Below, piece by piece: positions 9,595 through 19,640 of a stretch of DNA of 64,000 bases. This DNA is from Neomegalonema sp. GTDB lineage: Bacteria > Pseudomonadota > Alphaproteobacteria > Rhodobacterales > Rhodobacteraceae. Location: contig NZ_JAQTXI010000012.1 of assembly GCF_028688855.1 (NCBI RefSeq), forward strand, positions 61,283-125,282, in the 5' to 3' direction. The number at the start of each line of letters is the position of its first letter. Within the stretch, counting starts at the first letter, position 1. The notes under the pieces were generated by a model. It was not told the DNA's origin. It did no database searches and saw nothing but the letters and a program-made list of their open reading frames with translations. Position numbers and translations under genes: made by a program.

Positions 9595-12867
<3,273 letters not shown>

Positions 12868-12888
12868 GAGGTCGGGTCCCGAAAGCGA

Positions 12889-12918
12889 AAGGGGGCGGTC
12901 TTCGCGGACCGCCCCCTT
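12889..12918 (-). terminator. Terminator of rplU-rpmA
   Basis: A perfect 12-bp stem AAGGGGGCGGTC (12889-12900) / GACCGCCCCCTT (12907-12918) with a 6-nt loop, 28 bp beyond the rpmA stop. On the minus strand it is followed by TTTCGCTTTC, a T-rich tail. It separates the ribosomal protein pair from the GNAT-obgE-proBA genes. Confidence 0.85.
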
Positions 12919-12945
12919 CGGGAATTCCAGAGATGAGGCGGCGTC

Positions 12946-13215
12946 TTACTCGGCGGCTTCCGCCGGCGGGAGCACCGAGACGAACTGACGGCGGCCGCGG
13001 CCCTCATGGAACTGGACGTTGCCGTCGACGGTCGCGAAGAGGGTGTGGTCCTTGCCGAGGCCGACGTTGGCGCCCGGCCAGACGCGGGTGCCGCGCTGAC
13101 GCACGATGATGCCGCCCGAACGGATGGCCTCGCCGCCGAACTTCTTCACGCCGAGACGGCGTCCGGCGGAGTCGCGACCGTTGCGCGAGGAGCCGCCTGC
13201 TTTTTTCTGAGCCAT
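12946..13215 (-). CDS. rpmA: 50S ribosomal protein L27
   Basis: 89 residues. Begins [20 protein letters not shown], the flexible N-terminal arm that reaches the peptidyl transferase centre, and carries the family signature GGxIxxRQRGTxxxPGxNV (residues about 34-55). It has no N-terminal cleavage extension of the Firmicute type. It lies 37 bp downstream of rplU, its invariable partner, and is followed by a strong terminator. Confidence 0.98.
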   Translation of the reverse strand: MAQKKAGGSSRNGRDSAGRRLGVKKFGGEAIRSGGIIVRQRGTRVWPGANVGLGKDHTLFATVDGNVQFHEGRGRRQFVSVLPPAEAAE

Positions 13216-13252
13216 GGAATGGCCTCCTTCAAATCAGGTTGACCGCGGGCGC

Positions 13253-13570
13253 TCAGGCGCCGGCGATGGCGCCGATGCGCACGAGGGTCAGATACTGGCG
13301 ATGGCCGCGCTTGCGCTGCGAGCCGTGCTTGCGGCGACGCTTCTTGAAGGCGATGACCTTCTCGCCGCGGATCTGGTCGATGACGGTGGCGGTCACCGTG
13401 GCGCCCGCGACGGTGGGGGCGCCCACGGTCACGTTCTCGCCCTCGCCGACGACGAGAACCTCGTCGAAGGTGATCGTGGCGCCGGCTTCGACTTCGAGCT
13501 TCTCGATCCGAAGCACGTCGTTCTGGGCGACGGTGTACTGCTTGCCGCCCGTTCTGATGACCGCGAACAT
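13253..13570 (-). CDS. rplU: 50S ribosomal protein L21
   Basis: 105 residues; starts [18 protein letters not shown] and has the [17 protein letters not shown] basic segment that contacts 23S rRNA. First gene of rplU-rpmA. A near-consensus promoter lies upstream, leaving a leader of about 125 nt, long enough for regulation. Confidence 0.98.
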   Translation of the reverse strand: MFAVIRTGGKQYTVAQNDVLRIEKLEVEAGATITFDEVLVVGEGENVTVGAPTVAGATVTATVIDQIRGEKVIAFKKRRRKHGSQRKRGHRQYLTLVRIGAIAGA

Positions 13571-13701
13571 CGCGTCCTCGCTAGGATTATGGCGCGCCCT
13601 GCGGCGCCGACCCCGGAAGGTCGGACTTGCACATGGGCCATCGGGCGGCGCGTTGGAATGACGACGCGCGTCGAGCGAAGGCTCTGCGCGCGTAGGGGGG
13701 C

Positions 13702-13731
13702 CATATAGGGCGGTCAGGCGCCTCTTGTCAA
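13702..13731 (-). promoter_or_regulatory. Promoter of rplU-rpmA
   Basis: On the minus strand a perfect -35 TTGACA (13726-13731) is followed by CTATAT/TATATG (-10, 13702-13708) after 17-18 bp. The -35 box overlaps the stop codon of the metallophosphoesterase gene upstream. The predicted start site near 13695 gives a leader of about 125 nt. Confidence 0.75.
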
Positions 13732-14735
13732 CGCGCCATCGCTTCGGGAACCCGCGTCGCGGCGAAGGGGAGGTTCGGGAGCTTCGGCTCCTCCCGCGCG
13801 ATGAGCTCAGGCGAATCCGGGCGCGGCGCGGGGGTCGTCGGCGCGGGCGGGGCCGGAGCCCCAGGCGGAGAGGCCGGAACCAGAGTCAGCGCCACGATCT
13901 CGGGCGGATTGAGGAACCGCAGCGGCAGGGCCGCCGTGCCGATCCCCCGCGAGACGTAGAGCGGGCCTTGCGCAGTCTCGTAGAGTCCGGCGACGAATCC
14001 GTGGCGCGACATCGTGATCGGGCAACCGATCATCGGCAGGCAGATCTGCCCGCCATGCGTATGGCCCGCCACCGACAGCGAGGCCGGACGCGGCAGCCTC
14101 ACGGCTTCGTCCGGGCGATGGGTCAGGAAGATCAGCGGCGCGGCGGGGTCCGTTCCGGCCAGGGCGAGGTCGGGCCGCGCGCCCTCGGGGCCGACGGGGT
14201 CGTCCACGCCGGCGAGGACCAGCCTTCCGCCGCCGGGAAGCGCGATTTCGAGGCTTTCATTGCGCAGCACCCGCGCGCCGCCCTCCGCCAGAGCCGCCGC
14301 CATGGCCTCGCCGTTCTCGGCCCAGTCGTGATTCCCGAGGATCGCGTAGACGCCCAGAGGCGCCTGCAATCCGCCGAGGATCCGCGCCGCGGCTTCGGGA
14401 TCCACGCGCATCCAGTCGTTGTAGAGCTTCTGCGCCGGGCCATGGCTGATCCCGGCGTAATCGCCCAGCAGAAGGATCAGGTCGGGCTTCTGCGCCTCGA
14501 CCATGGGCTTGAGCCTCTCCGCCAGCCGCCTTTCGGACCAGTGCAGCGACAGCGATTGCGTGTCGGCCACGACCAGAGCCCGGATCGGCGCCTTCAGCCC
14601 CTCGATGCGGATTTCGGCCTGATTGACCTCCAGCATCCGGGGCTCGACGAGGAAGGACCAGAGAAAGGCCGAAGCCCCCAGACCGAAGAGGATCCGGCGC
14701 AGCTTGCGGAAGCGGGAGCGGGGGGCTTCGGGAAT
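13728..14735 (-). CDS. Membrane-anchored metallophosphoesterase, probable ATT start
   Basis: About 335 residues with the extended start (302 from the first ATG at 14636). The calcineurin-like domain has [28 protein letters not shown] and the C-terminal [11 protein letters not shown], the two-metal ligand set, as in YaeI/YkuE-type membrane phosphoesterases that act on lipid-linked phosphates. The second aspartate motif reads ADTQ rather than the common SDxH. The 33 in-frame codons upstream of the first ATG encode basic residues then a hydrophobic helix ([16 protein letters not shown]), as expected for the anchor, but contain no ATG, GTG or TTG. The only codon with a ribosome site is ATT (14733-14735), 8 nt after GGAGG. 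A Pro/Ala-rich tail follows the domain. Downstream of an RluC-type gene. Confidence 0.8.
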   Translation of the reverse strand: MPEAPRSRFRKLRRILFGLGASAFLWSFLVEPRMLEVNQAEIRIEGLKAPIRALVVADTQSLSLHWSERRLAERLKPMVEAQKPDLILLLGDYAGISHGPAQKLYNDWMRVDPEAAARILGGLQAPLGVYAILGNHDWAENGEAMAAALAEGGARVLRNESLEIALPGGGRLVLAGVDDPVGPEGARPDLALAGTDPAAPLIFLTHRPDEAVRLPRPASLSVAGHTHGGQICLPMIGCPITMSRHGFVAGLYETAQGPLYVSRGIGTAALPLRFLNPPEIVALTLVPASPPGAPAPPAPTTPAPRPDSPELIAREEPKLPNLPFAATRVPEAMAR

Positions 14736-14738
14736 CGG

Positions 14739-15767
14739 TCAATCCTCCGGGAAGGGGTCTTCCGGCGCGTCGCGCAGGCTCCAGCCCAGCGAGGCCCATG
14801 TGCGCCTCATGTGATCAGGCAAAGGCGCCGAAATCGTCAAGGTCCGCCGGGGCTCGATGGGATGGGGCAGGGTCAGGCTGCGGGCGTGCAGATGCAGCTT
14901 GCGGCTGATCTCTCCGCCGAGCTGGGCGCCGTCCTCCACCGAGGAGCCGCCGTATTTGCCGTCGCCGACGATGGGATGTCCGATCTCCGCCATATGGGCG
15001 CGCAGCTGATGGGTGCGGCCCGTCACCGGGCGCAGGATCGACCATGAGGCGCGTTTGCCCGCCGAATCGACGGTGAAGTAGTCGGTGCGGGCGCGTTTGG
15101 CGCCTTCGGTCTTGTCGACCTCGTTCGGGTGGATGCAGCGCATCTTCTCGGCTTCGCCCTTGGGGCCATGGCCCGAGCCCTTGACCAGCCCGTAACGGAT
15201 GATTCCGTGATCGGGCACGGGGCGGCCGACCACGGCGGCCCAGTAGATCTTGCGGGTGGCGCGGCTGAAGAACAGCTCGCCCAGACGCGCCGCCGCCTGA
15301 GAGGTCCGCGCCGCGAGAATCACGCCCGAGGTGTCGCGGTCGAGGCGATGGACGAGCCTGGGCTTGTCCTTGCCGGGCAGGCGCAGGGCCTCCAGCATGC
15401 CGTCGAGATGGCGCGTCACGCCGCTGCCGCCCTGGGTCGCCAGTCCCGGCGGCTTGTTCAGGGCGAAGAGATACTTGTCCTCGTAGATGATCATGTCCCG
15501 GACGGCGCTGACGTCCTCGGGGTCGAGGCCCTCGGCGGGATCGCGCGGCGGAGCCGGTTCGTCGGGCAGGGGCGGCACGCGCACCTTCTGCCCCGGCTCC
15601 ACGCGGTCGCTGGACTTCGCCCGCGCGCCGTCGAGCCGGATCTGGCCCGTGCGCAGGAGCTTTTCGACCGCGCCTTGCGTGATCTGGGGGAATTTGCGCC
15701 TCAGCCAGCGGTCGAGCCTCTGCTCGCCCTCTTCGGGGCCGATTTCGAGAATCTGAACGCCGGACAT
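14739..15767 (-). CDS. rluC: RluA/RluC family pseudouridine synthase
   Basis: 342 residues. It isomerises specific uridines in 23S rRNA. An N-terminal S4 RNA-binding domain (about 15-65, [20 protein letters not shown]) is followed by the catalytic domain with the aspartate motif [15 protein letters not shown] at about residue 140 and [20 protein letters not shown]. The S4 domain and sequence favour the RluC type (U955/2504/2580) over RluD, but the assignment of target is an inference. Its stop lies 3 bp before the apparent start of the phosphoesterase. Confidence 0.92.
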   Translation of the reverse strand: MSGVQILEIGPEEGEQRLDRWLRRKFPQITQGAVEKLLRTGQIRLDGARAKSSDRVEPGQKVRVPPLPDEPAPPRDPAEGLDPEDVSAVRDMIIYEDKYLFALNKPPGLATQGGSGVTRHLDGMLEALRLPGKDKPRLVHRLDRDTSGVILAARTSQAAARLGELFFSRATRKIYWAAVVGRPVPDHGIIRYGLVKGSGHGPKGEAEKMRCIHPNEVDKTEGAKRARTDYFTVDSAGKRASWSILRPVTGRTHQLRAHMAEIGHPIVGDGKYGGSSVEDGAQLGGEISRKLHLHARSLTLPHPIEPRRTLTISAPLPDHMRRTWASLGWSLRDAPEDPFPED

Positions 15768-15838
15768 GACCGCTCCTGAAGTTTGCGCGTCCGAGAGCGT
15801 CGAAGCGCTCCCGTTTTCTTATGACTGCGCGATTCGCC

Positions 15839-15863
15839 CCGAAAAGCCTTTCAGGCTTTTCGG
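15839..15863 (-). terminator. 11-bp perfect hairpin between RNA methyltransferase and rluC
   Basis: CCGAAAAGCCT (15839-15849) and AGGCTTTTCGG (15853-15863) pair perfectly with a 3-nt loop, 59 bp after the methyltransferase stop. An outer pair CGCCCC/GGGGCG (15835-15840 and 15876-15881) can form an alternative, larger stem. The T run lies inside the stem, so this is only a probable terminator. Confidence 0.5.
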
Positions 15864-15921
15864 ATCGCGCTCCGAAGGGGCGAGATAGCGATTCGCAGGC
15901 CGGAAGGAAAGGCTCGCGGCT

Positions 15922-17163
15922 TCAGGATCTGCGGAAAAGCGCCGCAGCCTCGACATGGGCCGACCAGCGGAACTGGTCCACCGGCTGGATCTTCTCCAGC
16001 CTGTAGCCGCCGTCGATGAGGATCCGGGCGTCGCGGGCGAAGCTGGCGGGATTGCACGTCACCATCGCCACGCGCGGAACCTTCGAGCGCGCGATCTGCT
16101 CGCATTGCGCCTGAGCTCCCGCGCGGGGCGGATCCAGGATCAGCCCCTGGAACTCCTTCAGCTCATGGGGGATGAGCGGGCGGCGATGGAGGTCGCGCCG
16201 CGTGAAGCTCACCGACTTCAGCCCCTGGGCCCGGCGCATGGCGAGAGTCCCGGCCTCCACGGCGGAGGCCTCGCTCTCGAAGGCCTCGACGTTGGCGAAG
16301 CGCGCCAGAGGAAAGGTCAGGGCGCCCGCTCCGGCGAAGAGGTCCGCCGCGCGCTTCACGCCCTTGAGCGCCTCCACGACGAAGGCGGCCAGGGCGGATT
16401 CGCCTTCGGCCACGGCCTGAAGGAAGCCGCCGGGCGCGGGCGCGACGAGGGTTCCGCCGAAGTCCTGAACCGGAGGCCGCCGCGCCGCCACGGGCTCGCC
16501 GTCCCAGACGAGCCGCGCCAGATCCAGCGCCTCGGCGGCGAGGGCCAGCTCCTGCCTCAGCTTGAGGTCCAGCGGCTTTCCGCCCTCCACCGAGAGGTCC
16601 AGCCCGGCCCGGGAGGCGGTTGCGGTCATGCGGACCGTGGTCTGACGCGCCGCGCCCACCTCGGCGATGCGCCGGAGCCTGGGCAAAGCCGCCATGAGGT
16701 CCGGCGCCAGGATGCGGCATCCGGCGGCGTCCACGATCTCGTGCGAGCCCCGCGCGGCGAATCCGAGCGTGATCTCTTCGCGGGTGCGCAGCAGGCTGAA
16801 GGCGGCGCGGCGCCGCGAGGCGGCGGGCACGGTGATCGTCGGCAGGATCTCGGCCTCGATTCCGCGCTGTCCGAGCGCCCGCTCCACGAGATCGGCCTTC
16901 CAGAGCGCGATCTCCTCATCCTGCACATGCTGCACGGAGCAGCCGCCGCAACGCCCGAACTGCGGACAGGGCGGAGTCTGGCGCCAGGGCGAGACCGGGA
17001 GGATCTCGACGGGCTCGCCCGCCGCGTCGAGCCTCAGGCGGTCGCCGGGGGCCGCGAAGGGGACATGCAGAAGCTTCCCCTCGGGAGAACGGGCGATTCC
17101 ATCGCCCTGCGCTCCGAGCGCCTCGACTTCGATCTCCGCCGCCCGTTCCGCCGCCTGTCCCAT
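15922..17163 (-). CDS. 23S rRNA/tRNA m5U methyltransferase (TrmA/RumA family)
   Basis: 413 residues. SAM-dependent m5U methyltransferase of RNA. A shortened TRAM-like N-terminus (EIEVEALGAQGDGIAR) is followed by the [4Fe-4S] cluster cysteines CPQFGRCGGC (about 68-78) plus a further upstream/downstream Cys, the SAM site DLFAGAGALTFPLA, the ILDPPRAG motif and the catalytic cysteine in VTCNPASFARD near residue 368. The start ATG at 17161-17163 lies 4 bp after the crcB stop; the frame continues upstream only as a shadow of crcB. Which uridine (RlmC/RlmD/TrmA-type) cannot be told. Confidence 0.9.
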   Translation of the reverse strand: MGQAAERAAEIEVEALGAQGDGIARSPEGKLLHVPFAAPGDRLRLDAAGEPVEILPVSPWRQTPPCPQFGRCGGCSVQHVQDEEIALWKADLVERALGQRGIEAEILPTITVPAASRRRAAFSLLRTREEITLGFAARGSHEIVDAAGCRILAPDLMAALPRLRRIAEVGAARQTTVRMTATASRAGLDLSVEGGKPLDLKLRQELALAAEALDLARLVWDGEPVAARRPPVQDFGGTLVAPAPGGFLQAVAEGESALAAFVVEALKGVKRAADLFAGAGALTFPLARFANVEAFESEASAVEAGTLAMRRAQGLKSVSFTRRDLHRRPLIPHELKEFQGLILDPPRAGAQAQCEQIARSKVPRVAMVTCNPASFARDARILIDGGYRLEKIQPVDQFRWSAHVEAAALFRRS

Positions 17164-17167
17164 GATG

Positions 17168-17557
17168 TCATCCGGGTTTTTTCGTGAGCCACAAGCCCAG
17201 AACCAGCGCCGCCAGAGCCAGAGCCACCGAAAGCCCCGCATAGAGCGTCGCGCCAAGCCAGCGCTCTTGCGCCAGGAGGCGTTGAAAGTCGAGCGAAAAG
17301 GCGGAGAAGGTGGTGAAGCCGCCCAGGACTCCCGTGGCGAGGAAGAGCCGCCAGCCCTCGGCGCCCGAGCCTCCGCGCAGCGCCAGCCAGCCCGCGACGA
17401 GCCCCATGGCGAAGCTCCCGGCGATGTTGACCAGCAGGACTCCCATGGGGAAATCCGGCCAGATCCGCCCCGCCGCCGCCGTCGCCCAGAGCCGCAGCAT
17501 GGCGCCGAGGCCGCCGCCCGCGCCGACCAGAAAAGAAGCCGTCAATCCGTTCGCCAT
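17168..17557 (-). CDS. crcB: Fluoride ion channel CrcB (Fluc)
   Basis: 129 residues, four TM helices. Exports cytoplasmic fluoride as a dual-topology dimer. The family signatures are intact: GGGLGAMLR near residue 15, VNIAGSF near 43 (polar-track Asn and Phe-box region) and the helix-3 break GGFTTFSAFS near 79. It is the third of three consecutive 4-TM genes in the tlyA operon. No fluoride riboswitch is seen upstream. Confidence 0.95.
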   Translation of the reverse strand: MANGLTASFLVGAGGGLGAMLRLWATAAAGRIWPDFPMGVLLVNIAGSFAMGLVAGWLALRGGSGAEGWRLFLATGVLGGFTTFSAFSLDFQRLLAQERWLGATLYAGLSVALALAALVLGLWLTKKPG

Positions 17558-17563
17558 GGCGCG

Positions 17564-17920
17564 TCACCCCAGAAGATAGACTCCCGCCGCCAACCCCGCG
17601 CAGAGGGCGCCGAGCGTCAGGAGCATGAGGAAGAAGGCGTCTCCCTGATCCCGATCCTTCCGGCGCAGGTCCGGAGAGGCCGCAAGAAAGCCGAGGACGG
17701 CGAATCGCGTCAGGTCATGAGGCGGGAAGGGATCCTCCGGCCGCATGATCAGCCAGCCTGCTCCCGCGCCGAACAGCGCGGCGAGGGATATCTCGAGCAC
17801 CGCCCGCCGCCCGAAGACGCCGCCTCCGATCCGCTGGGCCGCGCGGCTCGTCAGGGCGCGCGTCCCGACGCCCAGCAACGCGCCGATCAGCATCCAGAGC
17901 CAGGAGGGGAGGCTCGTCAT
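17564..17920 (-). CDS. Four-TM membrane protein, divergent CrcB-like
   Basis: 118 residues with four predicted TM helices, the same size and helix spacing as CrcB. By eye it aligns with the adjacent CrcB: GALLGVGTRAL against GAGGGLGAMLR, a shared RI after the first helix, GAGAGWLIMR against GLVAGWLALR, and VLGFLAAS against VLGGFTTFS. The functional residues differ: the VNIAGSF Asn is replaced by Glu (VLEISLA) and the Phe-box TTFS is missing. The start ATG (17918-17920) overlaps the previous gene by 4 bp, and crcB follows after 6 bp. Homology to CrcB is an inference; otherwise an uncharacterised small membrane protein. Confidence 0.7.
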   Translation of the reverse strand: MTSLPSWLWMLIGALLGVGTRALTSRAAQRIGGGVFGRRAVLEISLAALFGAGAGWLIMRPEDPFPPHDLTRFAVLGFLAASPDLRRKDRDQGDAFFLMLLTLGALCAGLAAGVYLLG

Positions 17921-18279
17921 CCGCCAATCCACCAGGGCGGCGCTCCGAATCCTCCGGCCAGCGCCGAGCCCGTCATGAACCCCGCCAGATGGACAGGAAT
18001 ATGCAGCGGAATGCGGGGAAAGATTCCCTTGCCGACCACAAGCGCCCCCATGGCGCCGCCAGAGATCGTGGCGGTCAGCGCCGAAGGCAGAGGCGTCGGA
18101 GAGGTCAGCCTTCCGAAGATCAGGCCGAGCAGGAACAGGGCGGCGCATTCGACGAGGAGGAGCTTGCGGGCGGAGCCTCCTGCGAGGAACGGGCCCGCCC
18201 TCCGGATCGTCACGCCCAGGCCCGTCCCGAGGATCAGCCCCAGGAGGATCGTCAATCCCGACGCCGCCGGATCGTTCAT
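17917..18279 (-). CDS. Four-TM membrane protein, divergent CrcB-like
   Basis: 120 residues with four hydrophobic segments of CrcB-like spacing. The second helix (LLLVECAALFLLGLIFGRL) resembles LLVNIAGSFAMGLVAGWL of CrcB, again with Glu for the conserved Asn, as in the next gene. The first helix ends GTGLGVTIRR, like the CrcB GxxGxxxR pattern. The Phe-box motif is missing. The ATG (18277-18279) overlaps the tlyA stop by 1 bp (TGATG) and the stop overlaps the next 4-TM gene by 4 bp, so the two may form a heteromer. Confidence 0.68.
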   Translation of the reverse strand: MNDPAASGLTILLGLILGTGLGVTIRRAGPFLAGGSARKLLLVECAALFLLGLIFGRLTSPTPLPSALTATISGGAMGALVVGKGIFPRIPLHIPVHLAGFMTGSALAGGFGAPPWWIGG

Positions 18280-19007
18280 CACGCCCCCTTCACGGCCCCG
18301 AGGAGCCTTTCGCGATTGCCGTCGCCGCCGGGAATGGGGCTCTCCATGGTCCCGACCACCCGCCAGCCTTCGGCCTCCAGAAATTCCGCCACGAGGGCGA
18401 GGGCCTCTTCGCCCGCCGCCTCCTCCTTGAGGATCCCGCCCTTGCCGACCCTCCCCGGCCCGAGCTCGAACTGCGGCTTGACCAGAGCCGCCAGCCAGGC
18501 CCCCGGCCTCGCCCGCCCCAGAGCAGGCCCCAGAGCCTTGGTCAGCGAGATGAAGGAGAGATCCGCCGTCAGGGCTTCGGGATCTTCGGGCGGATCCTCC
18601 GGCCCCATCTCGCGGACGTTGAAGCCCTCGCGCGCCGAAACCCGAGGATCGGCGGCGATCCGGGGATGCAATTGCCCGTGGCCCACGTCCAGAGCCCAGA
18701 CCCGCCGCGCCCCCCGACCGAGCAGAACCTCGGTGAATCCTCCCGTCGAGGCCCCGAGGTCATAGATCGTCCGGCCCTCCGGCGAGAAGCCGAAGCCGTC
18801 GAGCGCCGCGAGCAGCTTCAGGGCGCCCCGCGAAACCCAGACGAGGCCGCCGGCCTCCACGGCGAGATCGTCGCTTTCCGAGACCTCCTGAGCGGCCTTG
18901 CGGACGGGCGCGCCGTTCAGCCGCGCGAGGCCGTCGCGGATCAGGGCCTGAGCCCGGGCGCGGCTTTCCGCCAGGCCCCGCGCGACCAGAGCCTGGTCAA
19001 GCCGCAT
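18279..19007 (-). CDS. tlyA: TlyA family rRNA 2'-O-methyltransferase
   Basis: 242 residues. S4 domain at the N-terminus (MRLDQALVARGLAESRARAQ) and an FtsJ-like SAM methyltransferase domain (IYDLGASTGGFTEVLLGRGA near residue 85, ALDVGHGQLHP). TlyA methylates ribose at C1409 of 16S and in some species C1920 of 23S rRNA. Hemolysin naming in this family is historical. The start at 19005-19007 begins at the S4 domain; it overlaps the upstream membrane protein by 11 bp. Confidence 0.93.
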   Translation of the reverse strand: MRLDQALVARGLAESRARAQALIRDGLARLNGAPVRKAAQEVSESDDLAVEAGGLVWVSRGALKLLAALDGFGFSPEGRTIYDLGASTGGFTEVLLGRGARRVWALDVGHGQLHPRIAADPRVSAREGFNVREMGPEDPPEDPEALTADLSFISLTKALGPALGRARPGAWLAALVKPQFELGPGRVGKGGILKEEAAGEEALALVAEFLEAEGWRVVGTMESPIPGGDGNRERLLGAVKGA

Positions 19008-19554
19008 GGCGCCGGATCCGCCGCTTGAAGGTGAGGTTGGGCCCATGTCCGCGCATCAGCCAGAGCCCGATCAGCCCGAAGACCACCCAGGAAGCGGCGT
19101 GATTGGCGAGGATTCCGCTCCAGTGCGCGCCATGAGGCGGCCAGCAGAGATCCAGCGCCATGGTCAGCCCCGCGATGAAGGCGAGGCCTCCCACGGCGGC
19201 CTCGGGGGCGTGGCGCCATTTCGTCCAGGCCCCGACCTGGAAGAGAAGCAGCGCCAGAGCGCAGAGCGTGAAATACCAGCGGAGCGTCGTGAAGGGCGCG
19301 GATTCGCCCATCAGTTCGGGCGGAGCGCTCTCCTCGGTCCAGAGCCGCAGCAGCAGGAATCCGAGCATCGTCAGCAGCAGCAGATTCAGCGCCGCCGCCG
19401 CGCCGAGCCATCCGCGCAAGCCGAAATCCCGCCGCGACCGGGCTTCGGCCTCGGTCAGCGAACGCCATTTCAGACCCGCGGAGACCGGATCTCCCAGGAG
19501 TCCCAGGGCGGTCTTCGGGGCGCTTTCGAGGGCGAGGGGCGGATTTTCGCGCAT
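18997..19554 (-). CDS. Hypothetical four-TM membrane protein
   Basis: 185 residues. A hydrophilic N-terminal segment of about 45 residues is followed by four TM helices (GWLGAAAALNLLLLTMLGFL, FTLCALALLLFQVGAWT, AVGGLAFIAGLTMALDLCWP, SWVVFGLIGLWLM). It ends in a basic cytoplasmic tail (KRRIRRHAA). No family recognised. First gene of the operon running through tlyA, the two CrcB-like genes, crcB and the RNA methyltransferase. Confidence 0.6.
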   Translation of the reverse strand: MRENPPLALESAPKTALGLLGDPVSAGLKWRSLTEAEARSRRDFGLRGWLGAAAALNLLLLTMLGFLLLRLWTEESAPPELMGESAPFTTLRWYFTLCALALLLFQVGAWTKWRHAPEAAVGGLAFIAGLTMALDLCWPPHGAHWSGILANHAASWVVFGLIGLWLMRGHGPNLTFKRRIRRHAA

Positions 19555-19640
19555 GGCGCTCCCATATCACGCGCCCGCTCCTCATGCGAGCGCGGATGCG
19601 CCGGGCGCCGCGCTTCCCGGCGGGGCGTCTCCCGGATGCT

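Noticed and set aside
17100..17600. Fluoride riboswitch upstream of crcB
   Set aside because: crcB is internal in the operon with 6 bp upstream spacing, leaving no room for an aptamer.
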